From: Bartonella sp. AU16XJBT
GTDB lineage: Bacteria > Pseudomonadota > Alphaproteobacteria > Rhizobiales > Rhizobiaceae
Direction of reading: 5' to 3'
NCBI RefSeq assembly: GCF_028618665.1
Contig: NZ_JAQITF010000012.1
Span: 1-53,654, forward strand
Length of the DNA: 53,654 nucleotides
In this document: positions 36,822 to 45,147 of the stretch, one piece after another
How positions within the stretch are numbered: position 1 is the stretch's first letter
How the letters are laid out: every line of letters starts with the position of its first letter
The notes under the pieces: generated by a model
Database searches by the model: none
What the model was told of the DNA's origin: nothing
The model's input: the letters and a program-made list of their open reading frames with translations, nothing else
Made by a program: the position numbers and the translations under genes

Positions 36822-36850
36822 TTTACATGTAATACATAATGTATTATATT
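36822..36850 (+). promoter_or_regulatory. Promoter-like block with near-perfect dyad (small secreted protein)
   Basis: TTTACA (36822-36827), 17-bp spacer, TATATT (36845-36850). The spacer carries AATACATAATGTATT (36831-36845), 6-bp arms around TAA. This is the clearest version of the block shared with autotransporters at 11941, 16399, 20035 and 23699. Confidence 0.55.
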
Positions 36851-36953
36851 TATCGTAAATTTATATATAATATATCATATTGTATTATATATTTTTATAT
36901 ATATGAATATTCTTTTACTTTTACAGTGAAGAAAAAGAGGAGCAAATAAAGCT

Positions 36954-37310
36954 ATGTTTAAAATATTTAAAAATCGTGTATGTTCATTTACTTTTACACT
37001 ATTTATTCTGTTTTTTGTACAAATTATAGAGGGGAATGCAAGTTTTGTAAAAAATCAATTTCAAGAGAGAATGGCAGTTACTGTTTCTACAGAAGACAAC
37101 AATGCAGTTATTAAAGCTGCGGATAGAGCTGTTATTTATGGCGTTGAGAAACAAGATGGCGTTTCTTTTGGGAAAGTTGAAAAAGTTTCTGCATTTTCAG
37201 GTTCAGCCTTTTGGGGTGGGATAGGCATTTTATCACTTCTTGCTTCTTTATGGGGTGGAGATATATTGGGGACTGTTGTATCTCTTTTAGGAATATTTTC
37301 TACACTTTAG
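36954..37310 (+). CDS. Small secreted or membrane protein, autotransporter-like signal peptide
   Basis: A 118-residue protein of unknown function. The ATG has AGGAGC ten bases upstream. Seen: an N-terminal signal peptide (MFKIFKNRVCSFTFTLFILFF..., possible cleavage near GNA-SF) strikingly like those of the neighbouring autotransporters (LFKNRFSLYTFTTAVLFF); a short polar middle with NNAVIKAADRAVIYGVEKQDGV (about 58-79); and a Gly-rich hydrophobic C-terminus (FWGGIGILSLLASLWGGDILGTVVSLLGIF, about 88-117) able to span or insert in a membrane. No catalytic motif. A degenerate paralogue lies at 35568. It could be a small surface or membrane-active peptide, or a remnant that has kept an autotransporter signal peptide. 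No family was recognised. Confidence 0.65.
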   Translation: MFKIFKNRVCSFTFTLFILFFVQIIEGNASFVKNQFQERMAVTVSTEDNNAVIKAADRAVIYGVEKQDGVSFGKVEKVSAFSGSAFWGGIGILSLLASLWGGDILGTVVSLLGIFSTL

Positions 37311-37316
37311 TAGAAG

Positions 37317-37345
37317 ACTCATCGACACAGTCGATGAGTTTTTTA
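37317..37345 (+). terminator. Terminator after the small secreted protein
   Basis: ACTCATCGAC, loop ACA, GTCGATGAGT followed by T5, 7 bp after the stop. A textbook rho-independent terminator, which supports the gene being real and separately transcribed. Confidence 0.9.
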
Positions 37346-37679
37346 TTCTCACTTCATTGTTTTGAAAAAATCAATATTTGGAGTAGTATATGCTGTATTG
37401 GATGGGAAATCACTATTCTTAATACTTAACATATCTTTTTGGGTGTTATTAAAGTTCAACGCCCGACAATTGATGTTTTTTCTTTTCAAAGTGGTGTAAC
37501 CTGATTTTTTTAAGTCTATGGTTATTTCCTCGTCATAACACTTGCACCCTCTTTATCAGCCTTTTAATATTGTTTTGCTGTTCTTATATAAAGGCTATTC
37601 ATCAAAGGTATATTTATCCTTTTTACAATGTTTTTATAGGGTAAAATAAGAAGAGATAAAATAAAAAATATTTCTGTAT

Positions 37680-37975
37680 TTTTTCTTAGAATATAAGTGA
37701 CTGATGAAATTTATTGTTATAAATCAATATATTAAATTAAAAATAACTTATTGCTTTATAAATATTCATCATTTCAAGTCTGTTCATGTTGAATTCATCA
37801 AAAGCATTTTTTGCCTATCACAAGGTGCATTCGTGTATGGATAAAAACTCTTTAAGAAAAGAGTAAAAATTCTTTCATTATTCATCTCTAAGGCTCAAGG
37901 GCTATCGTAGTATTGGGAATTGGAAAATAAAATTATGATGCCGTTTTGTATTTTTATAGCGTAAAGATATCGATA
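37680..37975 (+). pseudogene. Integrase relic D (leader and start only)
   Basis: Leader elements (ATAAATCAATATATT; GTTCATGTTGAATTCATCAAAAGCATT near 37783) are followed by decayed coding sequence (CTCAAGGGCTATCGTAGTATTGGGAATTGG; ATGATGCCG; AGCGTAAAGAT) corresponding to roughly the first 35 codons of the intact integrase. Confidence 0.75.
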
Positions 37976-38149
37976 CATAATAAATTTTATATTATTTCAT
38001 GGAGAGTTTTTATAGTATTTACAGGCTTTCTTGTGAGAGAGAGGTGCTGATGTGCGGTGTTGGAAAATGTTTTTATTAAAACAGACACTTGAATTTGCAA
38101 TACAAGTTTATTCTGGGTTGTTCTGTTGCTTAAAGGGAAGGATGCTGTT

Positions 38150-38265
38150 AAGTAAGGTGATAAGGAGGGAATACATGAGCGGGAGGAGCGGGCAAGCATA
38201 AGGTCTTGTTTGATATAAAGATTTTCAATTCATGTAATCTTCACGAAGGAAGTATTCTTAATCCA
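38150..38265 (-). pseudogene. Degenerate partial copy of the 3' end of the SAF-domain oxidoreductase gene
   Basis: AAGGTCTTGTTTG at about 38200 and ATGTAATCTTCACGAAG near 38235 line up with AAGGTCTTGTTTG at 38397 and CATTGATCTTCACGAAT near 38427, the last codons of the gene at 38369. Flanking AGTAAGGTGATAAGGAGGG also matches the region after that gene's stop. This is a short duplicated tail, now non-coding. Confidence 0.55.
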
Positions 38266-38368
38266 GAATGCGTTTATTTTTTACGCGTTACTCTCATATA
38301 GAAAAGAAACGTTGTTCCTTATAAATCAATGGATTTTTATATTAGGGTAAGGAGAGGATATTTATAGC

Positions 38369-39697
38369 TTAGCCAAGAGAAGGACAATGAAGTAAAAGGT
38401 CTTGTTTGGCACGAAGACGTGCAATCCATTGATCTTCACGAATAGCCGTATTGTGTACTGTAATGAGTTCATTTTTTTTAATTTCAGCTGTTACTGTTGC
38501 TTTTTCTAAAAGACCACAAGGAATGGCTTGGCGAGCGCGTGCTTCTGCAATATTCATGATCCAAGCGCGATAACTATAAAGACCGATAAAATCTAACTGA
38601 TCGCCGGGGTGTAAATCTTTTTTAGCAACAGCACAGACTTCTACCACTGGGTGGCTAAGGGGAACCATATCTTTTTTGCCGTAAAGCATAACGCGTGCGC
38701 AGGTGAGGGGAACTTCCATAGCTGTTAAATGATAGGGGCGGTGAAAGGTGAAATAAGGTCCCTGACCAATTTTTAAATCTTCCATACGTTCGCGTAAACG
38801 TGGATGTGTTATTTCTGCAATGACAAAGACACCTGGGGAGACACCTTGACCTATTGAATAATCCACCACACCATATTGCTGCAAAATGCCCCCATCTTGT
38901 TTAGGGATAAGGACTTTGTTTAAATCTTGCAGCGCCGCTTGGGGGCCGTGCATTCCTGGGCAATCGGGGAGAAGCCCAGTGGCATTGGCAATTGCTGCCA
39001 TTTCAACCATTGTTTTGGAACCATCAATAAATTCAACCAACATACGCACATTCATATTACGGCGGAGAGCTTCTTCTTCGTAAGCATCAGGTGTGGCATC
39101 AAAGAGGAGAGGATTATTTTTTCCCTTTCCTGCTGCAACAATTTTATGCCCAAGAGCTGAAACAAACTCAATGAGTTCCATGCAGGAAGTAGGTTCATCA
39201 CCAGCACCAAGGGTATAAATAAGGCCTCGTTTTTCTGCCTCATGTTTCAGATACACACCAATCGTAACATCGGCTTCCACATTCATCATGACAAGATGTT
39301 TGTTGTTTTCAAGCGCTTTAAAACCAATTTCAGCTCCTGCTTCAGGATAACCTGTTGCATCAACGATAATGTCAATTTGTTCATGGCGCAAAACAAGGTC
39401 AATATCGTCTGTGGCTGCAATCAAACCTTTTTCAACGCTTTGCGTGAGGGCATGAGCATTTTCAACTTCACAGACATGTCCTTCTTCACCATAGGCGAGT
39501 GTTGCAGCATCAAAAATACGCGATGGTGTCCTCGTGGCTACGGCGGCGACTGTTATACCCTCCATATGCGCAACACTTGATAATAAATCTGTGCCCATTT
39601 CACCACAGCCAATCAGTCCAATACGGATGGGGGGATGGTTTTCTGCACGTTGCTTCAAATCATGCGCTAAACCTGTTAGGTTCACATTGCTCGCCAT
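38369..39697 (-). CDS. COG4091-type NAD(P)-dependent oxidoreductase with SAF domain
   Basis: A 442-residue protein of the homoserine-dehydrogenase-like, SAF-domain family (COG4091). Seen: a Rossmann nucleotide site IRIGLIGCGEMGTDLL at about 24-39; DIIVDATGYPEAGAEIGFKAL near 109-129; NVEADVTIGVYL near 139; a GAGDEPTSCMEL segment near 164; and a C-terminal SAF-like domain (SHPVVEVCAVAKKDLHPGDQLDFIG..., about 339-430). It is not a standard homoserine dehydrogenase: no ACT domain is present and the catalytic part differs. The substrate is unknown. Divergent from a MaoC-family gene with 163 bp between the starts, so the two may share a control region. Start ATG 39697 (MASNVNLTGLAHDLK). Confidence 0.8.
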   Translation of the reverse strand: MASNVNLTGLAHDLKQRAENHPPIRIGLIGCGEMGTDLLSSVAHMEGITVAAVATRTPSRIFDAATLAYGEEGHVCEVENAHALTQSVEKGLIAATDDIDLVLRHEQIDIIVDATGYPEAGAEIGFKALENNKHLVMMNVEADVTIGVYLKHEAEKRGLIYTLGAGDEPTSCMELIEFVSALGHKIVAAGKGKNNPLLFDATPDAYEEEALRRNMNVRMLVEFIDGSKTMVEMAAIANATGLLPDCPGMHGPQAALQDLNKVLIPKQDGGILQQYGVVDYSIGQGVSPGVFVIAEITHPRLRERMEDLKIGQGPYFTFHRPYHLTAMEVPLTCARVMLYGKKDMVPLSHPVVEVCAVAKKDLHPGDQLDFIGLYSYRAWIMNIAEARARQAIPCGLLEKATVTAEIKKNELITVHNTAIREDQWIARLRAKQDLLLHCPSLG

Positions 39698-39860
39698 TCT
39701 TTTTTCCCATTTGAAAACTATTTTACTAAAAGAGTTTTTTTATTCATAAGGTGTATTTGTTTTTAAGACAATTAATCTTTTATTCTTGATGCTCTAATCA
39801 ATGGGTTTTATAAAAGCAAGAGGGGTGGTGGGTTTTATCAAATAAAATAGGAATAGCGTT

Positions 39861-40340
39861 ATGCAGCAAAAAATCGCAGTACAAGATGTCACTACTTTTA
39901 TTGGGAAAGAAATAGGATTATCGGGGTGGCGTCTTGTTACACAAGATATGATTAATCAATTTGCATGCGCTACAGATGATCATCAATGGATACACGTTGA
40001 TGAGGAAAAGGCTAAAGAGACGCCTTTTAGGGGAACGATTGCTCATGGTTTTTTAACATTATCGCTTTTGTCTACGCTTGCTTATGAGGCTCTTCCAGAG
40101 TTAGACGGGGCTACAATGGGGATTAATTATGGTTTTGATAAAGTACGCTTCATGAGTCCTGTGAAAACAGGGGCACGGGTGCGTGCGCGTTTTGTGTTAG
40201 ATGATGCAGAAATTCGCCCTTCTGGTCGCGTGGTTTTCCATTATGGGGTTACAGTGGAAGTTGAACAGTTAAAAAAACCAGCCCTTACGGCTCAATGGCT
40301 TATTGTTGCTGTTATGGGAGAAAAATCTTCCAACCTTTAA
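39861..40340 (+). CDS. MaoC-family (R)-specific enoyl-CoA hydratase-like protein
   Basis: A 159-residue hot-dog-fold protein of the MaoC dehydratase group (also NodN-like). Seen: the hydratase-2 type motif FACATDDHQWIHVDEEKA, in which Asp40 and His45 take the catalytic positions, and GTIAHGFLTLSLL directly after, the usual substrate-tunnel segment. Members hydrate trans-2-enoyl-CoA to (R)-3-hydroxyacyl-CoA or act on related thioesters. ATG 39861 follows AGGAATAGCG. Single domain, normal length, no signal peptide. Substrate and pathway are not evident from neighbours; the divergent gene is a SAF-domain oxidoreductase. Confidence 0.85.
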   Translation: MQQKIAVQDVTTFIGKEIGLSGWRLVTQDMINQFACATDDHQWIHVDEEKAKETPFRGTIAHGFLTLSLLSTLAYEALPELDGATMGINYGFDKVRFMSPVKTGARVRARFVLDDAEIRPSGRVVFHYGVTVEVEQLKKPALTAQWLIVAVMGEKSSNL

Positions 40341-40419
40341 GATTATTTGAGTGCTTTGTTTGAAGAATTTTCATACAATTTTCTTCGAATTTTCTTCGAT
40401 GATAACATTGAGGATATAT

Positions 40420-41265
40420 TTATTTATAAGGATAGCTTCGTGTCATTCATCCGGAATGCGAGGCTAGAATATCGTAAGCTTCTCTCATTCTAAACCTATT
40501 TTTATGTTGAAACAATCAAAACCACTCATTTGCATGTTTAAAAGCGGGGGGTCTTGTATGGAGTGAAACTGTACAAGAAAGCTATGCTTCTTATGAACTG
40601 TCTCGAGTGTTAAGGGGTGATTTGCAACACTGTGCACTGGCAAAGTGTATGATGATGTTAGTCTGCTCTTTTATAAAGCGTAAAGATGGAGGTTCAATGG
40701 ATTGACTGTTATACCATTCACGGATACTGTCGCGAAATGGACTTAGAGGCTTTGATGCCTTTTTCAAACAAGCGTATGAATATGTGAGCCAAGTCTATTT
40801 CGTTTGGGGACTTCTGTTTTTACCAGCAGGTTATGATCCATTAAAGAACGTGATAAACAAAAAGCGTGGGACAATGCGTAATCTCCATTATTTTAAAGGA
40901 TATTGCTTTAGATGCTTTTGAAAGTTTTAATGCCAAACTAAAGAATGATGGTAAAGATGGAAATTGGTTTACATCTTTACGCCTTTAATATTCTTCTAAA
41001 ATTAGGCAGTTTTCCCGTTTTAGAATTATGTCTACAAAGATATGCAATAGGCTTGTTTGCACTTTGGCATACAAAAGCAGGAATAGTGTTTAGAGATTTT
41101 ATCCAACTCAATATCGTTTAAAATATGCTGCTGTATTTGGTTTAGATTTTGATTTACAGGTAGAAAGTTAAAGCACAAACCTTGTTTAAGAAAATAATGT
41201 CATAAAACCATTAATAGATCAGCAATGGATTGGCGAGAGATTCCTTCTTTTTATCAAACACTTTG
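40420..41265 (+). pseudogene. Integrase relic E (longest, about 220 codons)
   Basis: Leader (AGAATATCGTAAGCTTCTCTC near 40467; TTTTATGTTGAAACAATCAAAACC near 40500; AAAAGCGGGG near 40540) and coding region from ATGCTTCTTATGAACTG (40583). Clear matches continue through TATACCATTCACGGATACTGTCGCG, GATATTGCTTTAGATGCTTTTGAAAG (near 40900), TTTGGCATACAAAAGCAG (near 41063) and AATGGATTGGCGAGAGATTCC (near 41226), each aligning with the intact integrase. Many stops and deletions; the catalytic C-terminal part is missing. Confidence 0.9.
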
Positions 41266-41361
41266 GAAGATAACAATCATACATTGAGAGTGATCAATCA
41301 TAATTATGGTGGAGGTGTTATAGCCTTGATAGCGATAGCAGATTGTTCTGTCTGTTCGATT

Positions 41362-41775
41362 GTTTTGATGGGGTGTTGCTAATGGAGTCACGCCTCTCAT
41401 GCAAAACAGAACGCTATTGGGTTGCTCGTTCACTGGCTTTTTTAAAAGAAACACCTCTCAAGGCATCTAAGCCCATTTCGTGACGGGCCCGTGAATGGTA
41501 GAACGATAAAGCCATTGAGCCCCCATCTTTACGCTTATGAAGTAACAAGTCGGTACCATCGTTATATTTGCCAGCGCCCAATTGCGACAGACTTTTCTTA
41601 AGACGGTTCATAAGAGCCATTTTTAGTCCTTTCTTAATAGTTTTTATCCACACGCTAATCTCATTTGTAACGTGCAGGCGATTTTGATTGATTCAACATG
41701 GAGAGATTTGAAATAAAAGATCTTACGATATTCGGTATTCTCATTCAATATGAATAACGCTATATTATCACTATA
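41362..41775 (-). pseudogene. Integrase relic F (minus copy, convergent with E)
   Basis: On the minus strand an ATG near 41622 opens MALMNRLKKSLSQLGAGKYNDG, matching the intact integrase start (MNRLNARAVATLGAGKYNDG). It continues through LLHKRKDGG and EMGLDALRGVSFKKA with indels, then AGCGTTCTGTTTTGCATGAGAGGCGTGA. Its leader lies at 41640-41775 (CATGTTGAATCAATCAAAATCG on the minus strand). This is the least decayed relic and faces relic E tail to tail. Confidence 0.9.
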
Positions 41776-41869
41776 AATCAATATCTTGTCTAAGTTTTGA
41801 TCAGATCGTGATTAAGAGAATGATTTAACAAGATAATTTATCGTTTTATGGTGAGAGAGAGTTTTGAAT

Positions 41870-42085
41870 GTTGTAAGATCTCTCATTTTATCCCCTTTTA
41901 TGTTGAAGCCATTAAAACTATTTGCTTGGTTACAAATTGGGGCTTTTGCCGATAAAATCGTTTAAGAAAAGAGAAAAAGTGCTTGGCTTTTTATGAGCGG
42001 TTTCAGATCGCCAAGGGGTGTTTCTACTTGCAAGGTGTTGCACTTTGGAAGTGGCAAAGAGAGTGATAATGCAAGCCCGTGAAAT
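41870..42085 (+). pseudogene. Integrase relic G (leader plus internally deleted start)
   Basis: GTTGTAAGATCTCTCATTTTATCCCC, TTTTATGTTGAAGCCATTAAAACT and AAATCGTTTAAGAAAAGAGA repeat the integrase leader. The coding part jumps from GAAGTGGCAAAGAGAGTGATAATG to CAAGCCCGTGAAATTCTAA, which deletes about codons 25-60. It ends directly at the 3' end of metI. Confidence 0.75.
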
Positions 42086-42095
42086 TCTAAGTCTT

Positions 42096-42755
42096 TTAAT
42101 GCTTCGTTTTATCAAGTTTTTGTACGATTTTATCAGAAGTCCATTGGGTTATAATATTGAGCATGATCAAAAGAATGATAACGATGGTCATGATGAAGGT
42201 ATTATAACGTTGATAGCCATAGCGGATTGCCATGTCTCCTAAACCGCCTCCACCAAGATATCCGGCAAGTGAGGTGGCGCCTATGAGAGAAATGACCATG
42301 ACTGTAAAACCTGTAATTAGGCTAGGGAGAGCTTCAGGAATAAGAACATGTCTGATAATTTGCAGACGGCTTGCACCCATAGAGCGGATAGCTTCAATGA
42401 GGCCGTTTTCAACGGTTTTAAAAGAGAGTTCGGCCATGCGTGCATAAAAAGGAATGGCTGAAATGGTCAGTATAAAAATTACAGCAGGCATTCCTATCCC
42501 TCGTCCTACAACGATACGCGTAACGGGAAGAAGATAAAATGCAAGAATAATAAAGGGAATGGCACGAATACTGTCAATGATCATGCTTAAAGGGCGATTG
42601 ATGAGACATGAGGCAAAAATCCCTCCACGTGCTGTTGTGTGAAGAAGAAGACCAAGGGGAAGCCCTATAATAAATGCCATAAAAGATGCACTAAGTGCCA
42701 TCAATATTGTATCAATAACAGCTTGGGGAAGTTCATGCGTGAGAACATTAAACAT
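42096..42755 (-). CDS. metI: D-methionine ABC transporter permease
   Basis: A 219-residue MetI-type inner-membrane permease for methionine. Seen: about five hydrophobic segments, and the coupling-loop EAA motif MGASRLQIIRHVLIPEALPSLITG near residues 135-158. It overlaps the end of metN by 8 bp, indicating translational coupling. Its stop lies next to integrase relic G, so insertions reached the very end of the operon without breaking it. It forms the channel with a second MetI subunit and is driven by MetN. Length is normal. Confidence 0.93.
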   Translation of the reverse strand: MFNVLTHELPQAVIDTILMALSASFMAFIIGLPLGLLLHTTARGGIFASCLINRPLSMIIDSIRAIPFIILAFYLLPVTRIVVGRGIGMPAVIFILTISAIPFYARMAELSFKTVENGLIEAIRSMGASRLQIIRHVLIPEALPSLITGFTVMVISLIGATSLAGYLGGGGLGDMAIRYGYQRYNTFIMTIVIILLIMLNIITQWTSDKIVQKLDKTKH

Positions 42756-43782
42756 AACCTAATACCTCACAATATCGTCCTTTTTTCGTTAACCATTGAA
42801 CAGCTTTGTCTAAAGCTTCTTTATCTTCTCCAGGAAGAGCCAAGAAGAGTCGCCCGATGGTTTCATCTTGAACTGTATCAATGCCACCATGCAAAATACG
42901 TGCTTTTAAACCACTCTCATTTTCTAGCAGATGAAGAAAAGGTTGCTGGGCAATTTCACCGGCAATATTGATTTCAATGACAGCCTCTTGTCCGATGGGT
43001 TTGAGATTTTTCGCAAATTTTTCAGGAAGTTGTGGCGTGACAAGTTTGAGCATGGCGATAGTTGTATCGTCTTGCGGTGATGTAAAAATATCTTTCACAT
43101 GTCCTTCTTCTACAATCTGCCCTTGATTAAGAACAACGACGCGATGCGCTATGGTGCGTACAACTTCCATTTCATGGGTAATGAGCACAATCGTGAGATT
43201 GAGGTGTTTGTTAATATTAGCAAGGAGCTCTAGAATAGATTGTGTTGTTTCAGGATCAAGAGCAGAAGTTGCTTCATCGGATAACAATATTTTAGGATTA
43301 GCGGCTAGAGCACGGGCAATGCCAACCCGTTGTTTTTGCCCTCCGGATAATTGTGCCGGATAACAATATTCTTTCCCATATAACCCAACCAATTCAATCA
43401 GTTCAAGGGCGCGTTTGTGGCGTTGTTTTTTACTGACACCACTTAATTTAAGGGGCAATGCAATGTTATCAAGAATATTTTGTGATGAGAGAAGATTGAA
43501 ATGTTGAAAAATCATTCCAATCCGTTGTCGATAAGGCGCCCATTCTATCTCTGATAGATTTGAAATATCAACACCTTCAAAAAAAATGGACCCTGCATCA
43601 ATTTTCTCTAACCCATTTAAACAGCGAATAAGTGTTGATTTTCCTGCTCCACTGCGCCCAATAATGCCAAGGATTTCACCAGCATGGATATTTAAAGAGA
43701 GATTATTGATTACCGGAACACCAGCCGTTTTGTTAAAACAACGGCTGATGTTTTTTAAGGAGATAAGAGTAGGTTTTTCCAT
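42748..43782 (-). CDS. metN: D-methionine ABC transporter ATP-binding protein
   Basis: A 344-residue MetN ATPase. Seen: Walker A GRSGAGKST at 42-50, Q-loop in GMIFQHFNLL near 88, signature LSGGQKQRVGIARAL near 144, Walker B ILLSDEATSALD near 165, switch His in VLITHEM near 200, and a C-terminal NIL domain (about 270-340) that senses methionine and inhibits transport (transinhibition). It lies between metQ (27 bp upstream) and metI (8-bp overlap), in the order metQ-metN-metI on the minus strand. Confidence 0.94.
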   Translation of the reverse strand: MEKPTLISLKNISRCFNKTAGVPVINNLSLNIHAGEILGIIGRSGAGKSTLIRCLNGLEKIDAGSIFFEGVDISNLSEIEWAPYRQRIGMIFQHFNLLSSQNILDNIALPLKLSGVSKKQRHKRALELIELVGLYGKEYCYPAQLSGGQKQRVGIARALAANPKILLSDEATSALDPETTQSILELLANINKHLNLTIVLITHEMEVVRTIAHRVVVLNQGQIVEEGHVKDIFTSPQDDTTIAMLKLVTPQLPEKFAKNLKPIGQEAVIEINIAGEIAQQPFLHLLENESGLKARILHGGIDTVQDETIGRLFLALPGEDKEALDKAVQWLTKKGRYCEVLGYV

Positions 43783-43809
43783 TCACGATTACCGGGATAT
43801 TTGGCACAA

Positions 43810-44628
43810 TTACCAAGATGTTTGGGCTGTTGTACCAAAAACCTCTTTGATTTTTGCACGGATAAGTTCATTGTTGTAAGCGGCAACTAATTTTTTTACC
43901 CATGGTTCATCTTTTTCACTCGTGCGTACAACGATGATATTATCATAAGGATTATTTTTTGCGCTCTCCCATGCGACTACATCTTTTTCGAAGTTTAATC
44001 CAGAAACAATAGCCCAGTTTGTGTTTATAATTGCAATATCAAAATCGTCGATTGCACGCCCGAGCATACCGGCATCGAGTTCACGAATTTGTAGGTTTTT
44101 AGGATTTTCAATAATATCAAGTGGAGATGCAAGAATATTATGAGGATCTTTTAACTTAATGAGACCTAAAGAATTGAGAAGAAGTAAGGCTCTTCCACCA
44201 TTCGATGGGTCATTAGGAATACCAACATGTGCACCATCACGCAGATCTTTTAAATCTTTTATTTTGTGCGAATAAACACCGATTGGAGCAATAAATGTAT
44301 AGCCAACAATTGAAAGTTTATAGCCACGTTGTTTCATTTGTTCATTAAGATAAGGTGCGTGCTGAAAAGCATTCGCATCGATCTCTCCTGCGTTAACAGC
44401 GTCGTTGGGCAAAGCGTAATCAGAAAAATAAACGAGTTCAATATCTAAACCGTCTTTTTTAGCCTGTTCAGCAGCAATTTTCCAGATAATCGCATCCCGT
44501 CCCTCCATAATACCGAGTTTGATTTTTGTTTTGTCTGCAGCCATGGAAAAAGCAGTAGACAAAAAAAGTGCCAAGAGAGAGAGGAATAATCCTCTAAGAC
44601 AACTACGAGAAAAAAATTTTAATGTCAT
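43810..44628 (-). CDS. metQ: Methionine-binding protein of the MetQ/NlpA family
   Basis: A 272-residue periplasmic binding protein. Seen: signal peptide of about 31 residues ending FSMAAD with no cysteine at the cleavage site, so probably not the usual lipoprotein; KIKLGIMEGRDAIIWKIAAEQAKKDGLDIELVYFSDY (about 34-70), then NAFQHAPYLNEQ near 87, VGIPNDPSNGGRAL near 135 and FDIAIINTNWA near 197, all standard NlpA/MetQ blocks. It delivers methionine to MetI/MetN. First gene of its operon; no SAM riboswitch was recognised upstream. Confidence 0.92.
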   Translation of the reverse strand: MTLKFFSRSCLRGLFLSLLALFLSTAFSMAADKTKIKLGIMEGRDAIIWKIAAEQAKKDGLDIELVYFSDYALPNDAVNAGEIDANAFQHAPYLNEQMKQRGYKLSIVGYTFIAPIGVYSHKIKDLKDLRDGAHVGIPNDPSNGGRALLLLNSLGLIKLKDPHNILASPLDIIENPKNLQIRELDAGMLGRAIDDFDIAIINTNWAIVSGLNFEKDVVAWESAKNNPYDNIIVVRTSEKDEPWVKKLVAAYNNELIRAKIKEVFGTTAQTSW

Positions 44629-45147
44629 GTGCTTTTAACTTTCTTTTATAAGAGATTTTTTGAGGAAATCTTCAATATACTCTGTATTTTTTTAGGAAGA
44701 TCTGAGCCTATACAAGCTTTAGAGAATATTCAATCACTTTTATTTTAAAAAGAGTATTCTTTTTCTCTCCATTTTCGGCAGTTTTGGGGAAATATCATCA
44801 TTTGTTCATAGAAAATCTCTGAAATTCAGGTCATCAATTCTTCTATTGTAATGATTTGTTGAGGGAACCAATGACACTTTAAAAACTTCTTTAAGAGAAT
44901 GATTGGTTGAAGAGTCAAGCAATCAGATGATGTTTTAGTCGTCAATTCATGAGGAATAGACTGCGCAATCAAGATCAAAAGGCCCGTGTTTGTGGAGAGC
45001 GGTGGAGGGGACAAAGAGAGATTTTGTTGCCTGTGGTTGGGGGCTTTGGGGGGGAAAAGAAAGATTGATGATTACTGGATTTAAACGCAGCAAATTTTTG
45101 CAAAGGCGAATATTTTGCCCTTCACATGTTAGAGAGGAAGAAAAATA
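44629..45147. other. Intergenic region between metQ and the SH3-domain gene
   Basis: About 520 bp between divergent starts. It should hold both promoters, but I see no certain -35/-10 pair, riboswitch or gene. Confidence 0.5.

Noticed and set aside
44629..44900. SAM riboswitch upstream of metQ
   Set aside because: I could not find the conserved core or pairing of SAM-I or SAM-II classes.
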